Source of the DNA: Galbibacter sp038433465
Lineage (GTDB): Bacteria > Bacteroidota > Bacteroidia > Flavobacteriales > Flavobacteriaceae
Reading direction: 5' to 3'
NCBI RefSeq assembly: GCF_038433465.1
Contig: NZ_JAESVF010000005.1
Coordinates: forward strand, 153,971-217,970
Length of the DNA stretch: 64,000 bases
How positions within the stretch are numbered: position 1 is the first letter of the stretch; each line of letters starts with the position of its first letter. Of this stretch, positions 44,830-53,903 are shown one piece after another. The notes under the pieces were generated by a model. The model was not told the origin of the DNA and made no database searches. It saw only the letters and a list, made by a program, of their open reading frames with translations. Position numbers and translations under genes: made by a program.

Positions 44830-45768
44830 ATGAACACACTCTTTATTGTTTCTGGACTGATTTTATTGATTCTAGGTGGAAATTGGTTGTTAAAATCGGC
44901 AGTAAGTATTTCATTGCGGATGCATATTCCTAAAATTGTAATCGGGATGACGGTGGTTTCTTTTGCAACGTCGGCGCCAGAATTAATTGTAAGTGTAAAG
45001 TCGGCTTTAAACGGATTTCCAGATTTGGCAATGGGAAATGTAGTCGGCTCGAATGTCGCAAATTTAGGGTTGGTGTTGGCAGTAACCATTATGTTGTCTC
45101 GAATTGAGGTCGAAAAAAGTTTTTATAAAACCGATTGGCCTATCATGATGATTTCGTCGTGTATGCTTTATGGTTTTGTGGTAACCGACCATGTGTTGCA
45201 ACGTTATGAGGGGATTGTGTTGGTTGTTTTTCTAGTTGTGTTTTTAGTGTATTTATTGCGAGTGCAAAAACCAGCAGTTGTTTCCGATGAAGCTTCAAAT
45301 AACGAAGAAGCAATGTCTGCTTTAAAAACATCAAGCTTATTACTTTTAGGAGGATTGGCTCTATGGGGAGGCTCAGAATTATTAATTAGTGGCGCAGTTG
45401 GAATGGCAGAATTTTACGGAGTGAGTAGGCGAGTTATTGCAGTAACAGTAGTTTCAATCGGTACAAGTGTACCCGAGTTAGCGGCTTCTATAATTGCTGT
45501 TGTAAAAAAGGAAAAAGCTATTTCTTTAGGAAACCTAATAGGTTCGAATATGTTTAATATTCTGGCAGTTTTAGGAATTACATCTATTATTCAGCCAATA
45601 GCGGTAAATGATAAAGGCTTGCTTACAAACGATATGTATTGGATGTTGGGTATTTCTTTTGTAATCTTTCCATTGGTTTTTATGCCTAAAAAAATGCAGT
45701 TAGGTTGGCGTGAAGGTATTGTATTGTTACTGCTATATTTGGGCTTTGTAGCGACCACATTACTATAA
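44830..45768 (+). CDS. Calcium/sodium antiporter (YrbG/CaCA family)
   Basis: A 312-residue inner-membrane exchanger with ten hydrophobic segments and two inverted alpha-repeats. Alpha-1 is VSFATSAPELIVSVKSALNG then GNVVGSNVANLGLVL, alpha-2 is VSIGTSVPELAASIIAV then GNLIGSNMFNILAVLG. The acidic Glu in each PEL motif and Asn/Ser in GSN bind the ions. It probably exports calcium in exchange for sodium or protons. It is followed by a bidirectional terminator toward glnA. Confidence 0.95.
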   Translation: MNTLFIVSGLILLILGGNWLLKSAVSISLRMHIPKIVIGMTVVSFATSAPELIVSVKSALNGFPDLAMGNVVGSNVANLGLVLAVTIMLSRIEVEKSFYKTDWPIMMISSCMLYGFVVTDHVLQRYEGIVLVVFLVVFLVYLLRVQKPAVVSDEASNNEEAMSALKTSSLLLLGGLALWGGSELLISGAVGMAEFYGVSRRVIAVTVVSIGTSVPELAASIIAVVKKEKAISLGNLIGSNMFNILAVLGITSIIQPIAVNDKGLLTNDMYWMLGISFVIFPLVFMPKKMQLGWREGIVLLLLYLGFVATTLL

Positions 45769-45769
45769 A

Positions 45770-45795
45770 AAAAAGCGACCATATGGTCGCTTTTT
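45770..45795. terminator. Bidirectional terminator between antiporter and glnA
   Basis: Perfect palindrome with 13-bp arms (45770-45782 and 45783-45795, AAAAAGCGACCAT / ATGGTCGCTTTTT), A-run before and T-run after. It serves both convergent genes. Confidence 0.88.
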
Positions 45796-45827
45796 CGGCT
45801 TTTGTATAATAAATCAAATATCAGGAA

Positions 45828-46841
45828 TTAAGCTTCAACAGTTTTTACTGTTTCAATAATTCTAGCTGCTACTTTATATGGATCAGCGTTAGAAGCTGGA
45901 CGTCTGTCTTCCAACCATCCTTTGTATCCTTTTTCAACAGTAATAATTGGGATACGGATAGAAGCACCTCTATCTGATACTCCATAGCTAAAGTCGTTTA
46001 TAGAAGCTGTTTCATGCTTACCAGTTAAACGCTCGTCGTTAAACTCTCCGTAAACAGCAATATGTTCTTTTGTTACAGGCCTGAATGCTTCACATACTTT
46101 ATCGTAAACCTCTTTAGATCCACAAGTTCTTAAAAGAGAGTTTGAGAAGTTTGCGTGCATACCAGAACCATTCCAATCACCTTTTACAGGTTTTGGGTGG
46201 TACTCAATATAGTATCCGTACTCTTCACATAATCTGTCAAGTAAGTAGCGAGAAACCCAAATTTCGTCACCAGCTCTTTTAGCACCTTTTGCAAAAATTT
46301 GATACTCCCATTGTCCGCAAGCAACCTCTTGGTTAATTCCTTCGAAGTTTAAACCAGCGTCAATACAAAGATCTGCGTGTCTTTCTACAACTTCTCTACC
46401 GTGAGTGTTTAAACCACCAACAGAACAGTAGTATAAACCTTGTGGTCCTGGATATCCACCAACAGGGAAACCTAAAGGAAGTTGTGTTTTAGTATCCATT
46501 ATAAAGTATTCTTGCTCGAATCCAAACCAGAAATCTTCATCATTTTCATCATCAATAGTGGCTCTTGCATTTGATTCATGTGGAGTTCCGTCTGCATTTA
46601 AAACTTCAGCCATTACGATATATCCGTTTCTTCTTGTTGGATCTGGATAAATAGCAACAGGTTTTAATAAACAGTCAGAAGATCCTCCTTCAGCTTGTTT
46701 TGTAGATGAACCATCGAAAGACCATATTGGGCAATCTTCTAATTTACCACTAAAGTTGTCTTCGATTTTTGTTTTACTTCTCATGTTTTGGGTTGGATAA
46801 TATCCATCTAACCAAATGTACTCAAGTTTAGCCTTACTCAT
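45828..46841 (-). CDS. glnA: Glutamine synthetase type II (GSII, eukaryotic-like)
   Basis: Makes glutamine from glutamate, ammonia and ATP. ATG 46841 gives 337 residues beginning MSKAKLEYIWLDGYYPTQ. A frame opening 13 codons earlier has no family similarity. GSII motifs seen are IWSFDGSSTKQAEGGSSDCLL, NGYIVMAEVLN, WFGFEQEYFI, GLNFEGINQEVACGQWEYQI, VKGDWNGSGMHANFS and LTGKHETASINDFSYGVSDRGASIRIP. Length (about 340) agrees with GSII, which is common in eukaryotes, Rhizobium and flavobacteria. It is transcribed away from the GSIII gene. A minus-strand -7 box (TATTTTTG, 46885-46878) lies 37 bases upstream. Confidence 0.95.
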   Translation of the reverse strand: MSKAKLEYIWLDGYYPTQNMRSKTKIEDNFSGKLEDCPIWSFDGSSTKQAEGGSSDCLLKPVAIYPDPTRRNGYIVMAEVLNADGTPHESNARATIDDENDEDFWFGFEQEYFIMDTKTQLPLGFPVGGYPGPQGLYYCSVGGLNTHGREVVERHADLCIDAGLNFEGINQEVACGQWEYQIFAKGAKRAGDEIWVSRYLLDRLCEEYGYYIEYHPKPVKGDWNGSGMHANFSNSLLRTCGSKEVYDKVCEAFRPVTKEHIAVYGEFNDERLTGKHETASINDFSYGVSDRGASIRIPIITVEKGYKGWLEDRRPASNADPYKVAARIIETVKTVEA

Positions 46842-46877
46842 TTTGTGAATTAATTTTAATTGAACTTTACTCGCAGA

Positions 46878-46975
46878 CAAAAATATGTTTTTTTGTTTCG
46901 CCTACCGAAAATAAAAGGGGTATTTTTGAAAAAACTTTATTATTTTTATGAATACCCTATTTTTGAAAGGGGTAT
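46878..46975. promoter_or_regulatory. Shared regulatory region of the divergent GSII and GSIII genes
   Basis: For GSIII there are two TATTTTTG boxes fitting the -7 consensus TAnnTTTG (46921-46928 and 46958-46965), each next to GGGGTAT or ATACCC. The second lies within a dyad ATACCC-N12-GGGTAT (46952-46957, 46970-46975). A further GGGGTAT half-site is at 46917-46923, 52 bp upstream of its match at 46969-46975. For GSII there is CAAAAATA (46878-46885), the same -7 box on the minus strand. The dyad may be an operator for a nitrogen regulator. Confidence 0.55.
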
Positions 46976-47123
46976 TTTATTTTTTATATAAATATTAAAA
47001 AAAATGTTAATAATAATTTAATATTTTATTTACTTGAAGATAGCTGTAATTTTACATTAATTACACTTTTGTTATCAATAAAACATTTAGAATTTAAAAT
47101 CAACTTTTTTATAACGAAGATAT

Positions 47124-49310
47124 ATGTCGACAATCAGGTTTAAAGCTTTAAAAAAGGCGTTTGAAAGAAAACCACATCCTATAAATGTACAAGGAAATCG
47201 TTCTGATATTTATGGTGAAAATGTATTTAATGAAATGGTGATGCGCCAGGTAATGTCGAAAGAAGCTTTTGAAAGTGTTACAAGTGCTATCGAAGGCGGT
47301 GGAAAAATAGACCGAAAACTTGCTGATGAGATTGCTTCTGCCATGAAAAATTGGGCAGTTTCAAAAGGAGCGACACATTATACACATTGGTTTCAGCCTT
47401 TAACGGGCGCAACTGCCGAAAAGCACGATTCTTTTTTTGAGCCTATAAATGGTTCGCAAGCGGTAGAGAAATTTGGTGGCGACCAATTGGTGCAACAGGA
47501 ACCAGATGCTTCTAGTTTTCCGCACGGTGGAATCCGAAATACTTTTGAGGCTAGAGGATATACCGCCTGGGATCCTACATCGCCAGCCTTTGTTTATGGT
47601 ACAACCTTGTGTATTCCTACGGTTTTCGTGTCATACACAGGCGAAGCGCTAGACAATAAAGCACCTTTGTTAAGAGCTTTGCATGCAATCGATATTGCAG
47701 CTACCGAGGTGGCGCGTTATTTTGATAAAAGTGTAACAAAAGTAAATGCAACTTTAGGTTGGGAGCAGGAGTACTTTTTAATTGATAAGGCTTTGGTGTA
47801 TTCGCGTCCAGATATAGTGTTGGCAGGGCGAACACTTTTAGGGCATTCGCCAGCAAAAGGGCAACAGTTAGACGATCATTACTTCGGATCGATTCCAGAC
47901 CGAGTTTTAAATTTTATGCGCGAATTGGAGCACGATTGTGTTAAGCTTGGTGTTCCTGTAAAAACTCGTCATAATGAGGTGGCACCCAATCAGTTTGAAT
48001 TGGCGCCTTTGTTTGAAGAAGCAAACTTAGCGGTCGATCATAATTCGCTTTTAATGGATTTGATGGACAAAACTGCCGATAAACATAATTTTAAAGTTCT
48101 TTTTCATGAAAAACCTTTTGCAGGAGTAAACGGTTCTGGAAAGCACAACAACTGGTCGTTGGCTACAAATAGTGGTGTGAATTTGTTAAGTCCGGGCACA
48201 ACACCAACAAAAAACCTTCAGTTTTTAACCTTTTTTATTAATACCATCAAAGCCGTACACGATAACGAAGAGCTTATTCGTGCGTCTGTTGCTTCCGCTA
48301 CCAACGATCATCGTTTGGGAGCTGGAGAAGCACCTCCCGCTATCATTTCAGTATTTATAGGTTCGCAACTTACCAAGGTTTTGGATGAGTTGGAAGATGT
48401 GTCGAAAGGGAAGTTGTCTCCACAGGAAAAAACCGATTTAAAGTTGAATGTCGTTGGGAAAATTCCAGAAATCCTTTTAGATAATACTGATAGAAACCGA
48501 ACCTCTTCTTTTGCTTTTACAGGAAATAAATTTGAGTTTAGAGCAGTTGGATCGAAGTCTAATTGCGCTAAACCAATGACGGTTTTAAACACTGTTGTGG
48601 CAAAGCAATTAAAAGAATTTAAAATTGAAGTTGATGCTTTAATTGATAAGAAAGGCTTAAAGAAAGATGAAGCTATTTTTAATGTGCTTCGCGAATATAT
48701 CAAAGCATCCAAAAAAATACGATTTGAAGGCGATGGCTACAGTGAAGCTTGGGAGAAAGAAGCTGAAAAACGCGGACTGAGCAATAACAAAACAACGCCA
48801 CAAGCTCTAAAAGCGGTTGTTTCTAAAAAGGCAATTGATTTGTATGAAGAAATGGGGGTGATGAATTCGGTAGAAATTATTGCACGCCAAGAAATTGAGC
48901 TTGAAGAATACGCGCACAAAGTACAAATTGAAGGTCGTGTGTTGGGTGATATTGCTAGAAACCATGTAATTCCGACAGCAATTAAATATCAAAATACACT
49001 AATTAAAAATGTACAAGGGTTAAAGGAAGTTTTCGGAAATGACTTTAAAAAGTTAGCGCCAGAGCAAATCGATTTAATCGAAGAGATATCGAGTCATATT
49101 TCTGAAATAAATTCGAAAGTGAAGTTTATGATTGAAGAGCGTAAAAAGGCAAACCGACTCGAAAAGGCGCAATTAAAAGCCGAAGCGTATTGCGATAAAG
49201 TGTTGCCGTATTTTGACCAAATCCGTTACCATTGTGATAAATTGGAGTTGTTGGTAGATGATGATATTTGGCCATTAACAAAATACAGAGAGTTGCTTTT
49301 TACAAAGTAA
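47124..49310 (+). CDS. Glutamine synthetase type III (GSIII)
   Basis: A 728-residue GlnN-type glutamine synthetase. GSIII is about 700 residues with a unique N-terminal extension. Motifs seen are the MKNWAVSKGATHYTHWFQPLTG block, HDSFFEPI, PDASSFPHGGIRNTFEARGYTAWDPTSPAF, TLGWEQEYFLIDK, KTRHNEVAPNQFELAPLFEEANLAVDHN, FHEKPFAGVNGSGKHNNWSL and GNKFEFRAVGSKSN. Residues from about 580 form a helical C-terminal region typical of the family. It is divergent to the GSII gene with a shared 282-base regulatory gap. Which of the two dominates under low ammonia is not readable here. Confidence 0.97.
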   Translation: MSTIRFKALKKAFERKPHPINVQGNRSDIYGENVFNEMVMRQVMSKEAFESVTSAIEGGGKIDRKLADEIASAMKNWAVSKGATHYTHWFQPLTGATAEKHDSFFEPINGSQAVEKFGGDQLVQQEPDASSFPHGGIRNTFEARGYTAWDPTSPAFVYGTTLCIPTVFVSYTGEALDNKAPLLRALHAIDIAATEVARYFDKSVTKVNATLGWEQEYFLIDKALVYSRPDIVLAGRTLLGHSPAKGQQLDDHYFGSIPDRVLNFMRELEHDCVKLGVPVKTRHNEVAPNQFELAPLFEEANLAVDHNSLLMDLMDKTADKHNFKVLFHEKPFAGVNGSGKHNNWSLATNSGVNLLSPGTTPTKNLQFLTFFINTIKAVHDNEELIRASVASATNDHRLGAGEAPPAIISVFIGSQLTKVLDELEDVSKGKLSPQEKTDLKLNVVGKIPEILLDNTDRNRTSSFAFTGNKFEFRAVGSKSNCAKPMTVLNTVVAKQLKEFKIEVDALIDKKGLKKDEAIFNVLREYIKASKKIRFEGDGYSEAWEKEAEKRGLSNNKTTPQALKAVVSKKAIDLYEEMGVMNSVEIIARQEIELEEYAHKVQIEGRVLGDIARNHVIPTAIKYQNTLIKNVQGLKEVFGNDFKKLAPEQIDLIEEISSHISEINSKVKFMIEERKKANRLEKAQLKAEAYCDKVLPYFDQIRYHCDKLELLVDDDIWPLTKYRELLFTK

Positions 49311-49336
49311 TTGAAGTTCTACTTTCATGTAGGGTT

Positions 49337-49527
49337 GACCTATTTAAAAAGCATAGAAAATCAAGGAAGCAGTAAGGGTAAAAGATCAAAAACTGTTTGA
49401 GCGAAGCGAGTTTTTTTGATCTGTGGAGGAAGGTTCCGTAGATTTTCAGAGCTTTTTAAATCAGTCTTGACTTTCCTGCCTTCCGCAGGCAGGTTTGTTT
49501 CGTTTTTGTGTCAAGACAAAAATGAAA
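49337..49527 (+). repeat. Multi-hairpin dispersed repeat, copy 2
   Basis: Same order as copy 1 at 44559. Outer stem at 49337-49362 with 49441-49466, inner hairpin AGATCAAAAA/TTTTTGATCT (49383-49392, 49413-49422), then GTCTTGAC/GTCAAGAC (49464-49471, 49510-49517), inside which CCTGCC/GGCAGG (49475-49480, 49488-49493) pair across TTCCGCA. It shows paired base changes against copy 1. Confidence 0.88.
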
Positions 49528-49618
49528 TACTAATATTGAAAAATTACCGTGTTTTTTAAAATTGGATTTATATAGAACAGCACAGACAATATTAAAAGAA
49601 TTAAAAGAAGATATCAAG

Positions 49619-49645
49619 AAGCACACAACTTTTGTTTGTGTGCTT
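49619..49645 (+). terminator. Terminator after GSIII, overlapping the purM promoter
   Basis: Perfect 10-bp stem (AAGCACACAA 49619-49628, complement 49636-49645) with a 7-base loop and T-run. Its right arm includes the TTTG of the purM -33 box. Confidence 0.85.
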
Positions 49646-49665
49646 TTTATTTATGGCTATTTTTG
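49635..49665 (+). promoter_or_regulatory. purM promoter
   Basis: TTTG (49635-49638), 19-base spacer, TATTTTTG (49658-49665), an exact fit to the Bacteroidetes TTTG-N19-TAnnTTTG pattern. The ATG follows 16 bases later, so the leader is very short. Confidence 0.8.
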
Positions 49666-49681
49666 CACAAAACATTGATAC

Positions 49682-50860
49682 ATGAGTTCAGAAATTAGCA
49701 AAAGGTACGCACAAAGAGGGGTTTCAGCATCCAAAGAAGATGTTCATAACGCTATAAAAAATGTCGATAAAGGATTGTTCCCAAAGGCCTTTTGTAAAAT
49801 TGTTCCCGATTATTTAACAGGAAGCGACGAACATTGTATCATTATGCATGCCGATGGAGCAGGGACAAAGTCGTCTTTGGCGTATATGTATTGGAAAGAA
49901 ACAGGAGATATTTCTGTGTGGAAAGGAATTGCGCAAGATGCTTTGATTATGAACATAGACGATTTGCTTTGTGTTGGTGCAACGCAAAACATCATGCTTT
50001 CTTCAACAATTGGGCGTAATAAAAACCTAATTCCTGGAGAAGTTATTTCAGCAATAATAAACGGTACAGAAGAACTGATTGCCGATTTAGATAAGTTCGG
50101 TGTAAAGATTTATTCAACAGGAGGTGAAACTGCCGATGTTGGAGATTTAGTTCGTACAATTATTGTTGACTCAACGGTTACGGCTCGTATGAAACGTAGC
50201 GATGTAATTGACAATGCCAATATCAAACCAGGAAATGTAATTGTTGGGTTGGAGTCGTTTGGTCAAGCAACTTACGAAACCGAATACAACGGTGGAATGG
50301 GAAGTAACGGACTTACCTCTGCGCGTCATGATGTGTTTGATAAATATTTAGCTGAAAAATTCCCAGAGAGTTTTGACCACGCGGTACCTTCAGAATTGGT
50401 ATATTCAGGAAAAGTAAAACTAACGGATGCAGTTGAAAACGCCCCAATTGATGCTGGTAAATTAGTGTTATCTCCTACGAGAACCTATGCGCCTATCATT
50501 CAGAAAATATTAGCAAAATACACCGCTTCAGAGATAAACGGAATGGTGCATTGTAGCGGAGGCGCACAAACTAAAGTACTTCATTTTGTCGATAACGTAC
50601 ACGTGATAAAAGACAATATGTTTGACGTACCACCACTTTTTAAACTCATTCAAGAGCAATCTAAAACTTCTTGGAAAGAAATGTACCAAGTGTTTAACTG
50701 CGGACATAGAATGGAGTTGTACGTAGACGAAAGTATTGCACAAGATATTATCGAAATATCGAAATCTTTTAATGTAAATGCTCAAGTAATCGGGCGTGTG
50801 GAAGCGTCGGAAACCAAAAAACTCACCATAAATAGTACATACGGAACTTTTGAGTATTAA
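49682..50860 (+). CDS. purM: Phosphoribosylformylglycinamidine cyclo-ligase (AIR synthetase)
   Basis: Purine synthesis, step five: ATP-dependent closure of FGAM to AIR. The 392-residue protein has the AIRS fold: RYAQRGVSASKEDVHNAIKNVDKG, HADGAGTKSSLAY (ATP-binding glycine loop), GIAQDALIMNIDDLLCVGA, STGGETADVGDLVRTIIVDST, ESFGQATYETEYNGGMGSNGLTSARH, and NGMVHCSGGAQTK. This is the longer (about 390) Bacteroidetes form rather than the 345-residue E. coli form. purD lies 5 kb downstream in the same direction, separated by other genes. Confidence 0.95.
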   Translation: MSSEISKRYAQRGVSASKEDVHNAIKNVDKGLFPKAFCKIVPDYLTGSDEHCIIMHADGAGTKSSLAYMYWKETGDISVWKGIAQDALIMNIDDLLCVGATQNIMLSSTIGRNKNLIPGEVISAIINGTEELIADLDKFGVKIYSTGGETADVGDLVRTIIVDSTVTARMKRSDVIDNANIKPGNVIVGLESFGQATYETEYNGGMGSNGLTSARHDVFDKYLAEKFPESFDHAVPSELVYSGKVKLTDAVENAPIDAGKLVLSPTRTYAPIIQKILAKYTASEINGMVHCSGGAQTKVLHFVDNVHVIKDNMFDVPPLFKLIQEQSKTSWKEMYQVFNCGHRMELYVDESIAQDIIEISKSFNVNAQVIGRVEASETKKLTINSTYGTFEY

Positions 50861-51261
50861 ACTCAGCGTAACATAATCATACAGAAACCTCTTATTTTTC
50901 AGTAAGAGGTTTTTTTGTAGAAAATATACGCATGTTAAATAGGTTGTAATAACGATGCTTTTTATGATAAGTATTGCTAATTCTTCATCATCTTCAAGAA
51001 AGGTTTGAAAATAATAAAATATTGAATTTTAACATTTTATCTTTTAATTAAATTTAAAAAGTTGTAAACTTTTTGTTGTTAGTAAATTTATAATTTATTG
51101 ATAATTAGTGTTTTAATTTATTTTTCTTGTAAACTTTTTAAAAATAATTTCAATTCGTGTTTTAATTTTAGTTAGCTTTGTATTGCTGAAAAGTTGTAAT
51201 TTTTTATAACTGATTGGCAATCCCCCGTATAGTTTAATTATCCACACAAAATCAATAAGAA
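50861..51261. other. Intergenic leader upstream of nrdJ
   Basis: A terminator (50885-50912) opens the gap. The rest is AT-rich with a possible -7 box TAGCTTTG (51173-51180), leaving an 81-base leader. I looked for a cobalamin riboswitch, since the downstream enzyme needs B12, and saw none of the expected B12-box sequence. Confidence 0.6.
50885..50912 (+). terminator. Terminator of purM
   Basis: Perfect 10-bp stem (AAACCTCTTA 50885-50894, complement 50903-50912) with an 8-base loop and long T-run. Confidence 0.87.
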
Positions 51262-53817
51262 ATGCAAAAAACAGAGACCTCTAGTTTGAAAAAAACCTAT
51301 ACGCAAGAAGAAGCAATAAAAGCATCTTTGGAGTATTTTAAAGGAGACGATTTAGCGGCAACCGTTTGGGTTAATAAATATGCACTTAAAGATTCTCAAG
51401 GGAATATTTATGAAGCAACTCCAAACGATATGCACCGTAGAATTGCAAAAGAGATTGCAAGAGTTGAGCAAAAGTATGCTAACTCAATGACAGAAGATGA
51501 GGTTTTTGATTTAATAAAAGATTTTAAATATATCGTTCCGCAAGGAAGCCCGATGGCTGGAATTGGAAATCCGTATCAGGTAGGTTCTTTGTCAAACTGT
51601 TTCGTAATTGGAAACGATGGTAACTCCGATTCGTACGGTGGAGTTATGAAAATAGATCAGGAGCAAGTACAATTAATGAAGCGTCGTGGTGGTGTGGGAC
51701 ACGATTTATCGCATATTCGTCCGAAGGGGTCCGAAGTGAAAAATTCAGCTTTAACTTCAACAGGAATTGTTCCGTTTATGGAGCGTTATTCAAATTCTAC
51801 TAGAGAGGTAGCGCAAGATGGTCGTCGTGGGGCGTTGATGCTTTCAGTATCTATAAACCACCCGGATGCAGAAGATTTTATCGATGCAAAAATGGAGCAG
51901 GGAAAAGTTACTGGAGCAAATGTTTCAGTTCGTATCGACGACGATTTTATGAAAGCTGTTGATGGAAAACTTAACTATACGCAAAAATACCCGATACATA
52001 GTGCAAAGCCAAAAGTGTCTAAACACATTGAGGCGTCGAAACTTTGGAATAAAATTGTGCACAATGCATGGAAATCTGCCGAGCCTGGAATTCTATTTTG
52101 GGATACCATTGCGAGAGAGTCGGTGCCAGACTGTTATGCCGATTTAGGCTACAAAACTGTGTCGACAAATCCGTGTGGAGAAATTCCTTTGTGCCCTTAC
52201 GATTCTTGTCGTTTACTAGCTATTAATTTGTATTCGTATGTTGAAAATCCGTTTACAGACAAGGCTAGTTTTAATTTCGACTTGTTCAAAAAACATGTTG
52301 GATATGCACAACAAATTATGGACGATATCATCGATTTAGAACTTGAAAAAATCGATAATATTTTAGCAAAAATCGATGCAGATCCAGAGGGTGACGAAGT
52401 GAAATTGGTTGAGAAAAACCTTTGGTTGAATATCCGTAAAAAAGCTTACGAAGGAAGACGTACTGGAGTTGGAATTACTGCGGAAGGAGATATGTTGGCA
52501 GCATTAGGTTACCGTTATGGGTCTAAAGATGCGAATGAATTTTCAGTAGAAGTGCATAAAACAATTGCTTTGGCTGCTTATGGAGCTTCAGTAGAAATGG
52601 CAAAAGAGCGTGGTGCTTTTAGTATTTTTGATGCCGATCGTGAGAAAGACAATCCATTTATTCTTCGTTTAAAAGAAGCCGACGAGAAGTTGTACTACGA
52701 AATGCTCGAACACGGACGTCGAAATATTGCGCTTTTAACGATTGCACCAACAGGAACTACAAGTTTGATGACACAAACCACTTCTGGAATTGAGCCAGTG
52801 TTTTTACCTGTTTATAAAAGAAGACGTAAAGTAAATCCGAATGATAAAAATGTACGTGTTGATTTTATTGATGGAGTAGGAGACTCGTGGGAAGAATATG
52901 TAGTTTTTCATCACCGTTTTAAAGAGTGGATGCAAGTAAACGGCATCGATACTACCAAAAATTACAGTCAAGAAGAAATTGATGCGCTTATTCAAAAGTC
53001 GCCATATTACAAGGCAACGTCAAATGATGTTGATTGGATGAGTAAAGTACAGTTACAAGGTGCCGTGCAAAAATGGATAGACCATTCTATTAGTGTGACG
53101 ATTAACTTGCCAAACGATGCTACGGAAGAGTTGGTGGGGCAACTATATTTAGAAGCTTGGAAGGTAGGTTGTAAAGGAGTTACAGTGTACAGAGATGGCT
53201 CTAGAAGCGGTGTTTTAATTTCTAATGAAGAGAAAAAAGAGGAAGAAGAAACTTCAGAAAAAAGAGCTTTTACAGCTAAAAGACCAGAGGTTTTAGAGGC
53301 AGATGTAGTTCGTTTCCAAAACAGTAAAGAGAAATGGATTGCCTTTATCGGATTAATTGACGGTGCTCCGTATGAGATATTTACAGGTTTGGCTGATGAT
53401 GAAGATGGAATTTTGATTCCGCGTTGGGTTGAAAACGGGGTAATTATTAAAAATAGAAATGAAGACGGAACTTCGCGTTACGATTTTCAGTATCAAAATA
53501 AAAGAGGTTATAAAACCACTATTGAAGGACTTTCACATAAATTTAACCCTGAATTTTGGAATTATGCAAAATTAATTTCGAGTACACTTCGCCACGGAAT
53601 GGAGATTGAGCGTGTTGTGCATTTAATTAATAGTTTGCAACTCGATTCAGAATCGATAAACACTTGGAAAAATGGAGTTGCTAGAGCTTTAAAACGTTAC
53701 GTGCAAGACGGTACAGCTGCAAAAGGACAAAAATGCAGCAATTGTGAAGGTAGCAATTTGGTGTATCAAGAAGGTTGTTTAACCTGTAAAGACTGCGGAT
53801 CCTCAAAATGTGGATAA
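51262..53817 (+). CDS. nrdJ: Adenosylcobalamin-dependent ribonucleotide reductase (class II)
   Basis: Reduces ribonucleotides to deoxyribonucleotides using adenosylcobalamin, so it works with or without oxygen. The 851-residue protein begins TQEEAIKASLEYFKGDDLAATVWVNKYAL, then GSLSNCFVIGND, KRRGGVGHDLSHIRPKGSEVKNS (finger loop region), the catalytic NPCGEIPLCPYDSCRLLAINL and APTGTTSLMTQTTSGIEPVF. The C-terminus adds a zinc-ribbon-like CSNC-x9-GCLTCKDCGSSKC that probably re-reduces the active site, as usual in class II. An ATP-cone is not evident. A strong terminator follows. Confidence 0.95.
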   Translation: MQKTETSSLKKTYTQEEAIKASLEYFKGDDLAATVWVNKYALKDSQGNIYEATPNDMHRRIAKEIARVEQKYANSMTEDEVFDLIKDFKYIVPQGSPMAGIGNPYQVGSLSNCFVIGNDGNSDSYGGVMKIDQEQVQLMKRRGGVGHDLSHIRPKGSEVKNSALTSTGIVPFMERYSNSTREVAQDGRRGALMLSVSINHPDAEDFIDAKMEQGKVTGANVSVRIDDDFMKAVDGKLNYTQKYPIHSAKPKVSKHIEASKLWNKIVHNAWKSAEPGILFWDTIARESVPDCYADLGYKTVSTNPCGEIPLCPYDSCRLLAINLYSYVENPFTDKASFNFDLFKKHVGYAQQIMDDIIDLELEKIDNILAKIDADPEGDEVKLVEKNLWLNIRKKAYEGRRTGVGITAEGDMLAALGYRYGSKDANEFSVEVHKTIALAAYGASVEMAKERGAFSIFDADREKDNPFILRLKEADEKLYYEMLEHGRRNIALLTIAPTGTTSLMTQTTSGIEPVFLPVYKRRRKVNPNDKNVRVDFIDGVGDSWEEYVVFHHRFKEWMQVNGIDTTKNYSQEEIDALIQKSPYYKATSNDVDWMSKVQLQGAVQKWIDHSISVTINLPNDATEELVGQLYLEAWKVGCKGVTVYRDGSRSGVLISNEEKKEEEETSEKRAFTAKRPEVLEADVVRFQNSKEKWIAFIGLIDGAPYEIFTGLADDEDGILIPRWVENGVIIKNRNEDGTSRYDFQYQNKRGYKTTIEGLSHKFNPEFWNYAKLISSTLRHGMEIERVVHLINSLQLDSESINTWKNGVARALKRYVQDGTAAKGQKCSNCEGSNLVYQEGCLTCKDCGSSKCG

Positions 53818-53853
53818 ATTAGATTTTTAATTACCTTATTTAAAAGATTAAAT

Positions 53854-53901
53854 AACAAAACCTCAGGTTTGCTTTTTAAGTGAATGCTGAGGTTTTTTGT
53901 T
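53854..53901 (+). terminator. Terminator of nrdJ
   Basis: AACAAAACCTCAG (53854-53866) pairs with CTGAGGTTTT, two extra T, and GTT (53887-53901), with a 20-base loop and T-run. Confidence 0.75.
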
Positions 53902-53903
53902 AT

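Larger units (their letters stand above)
49311..49681. other. Intergenic region between GSIII and purM
   Basis: 371 bases with no gene. It contains repeat copy 2 (49337-49527), an AT-rich stretch with nothing recognisable (49530-49615), and a terminator that overlaps the purM promoter. Confidence 0.8.

Noticed and set aside
50861..51261. Cobalamin riboswitch before the B12-dependent reductase
   Set aside because: I found no B12-box-like sequence; only an AT-rich leader and a -7 box.
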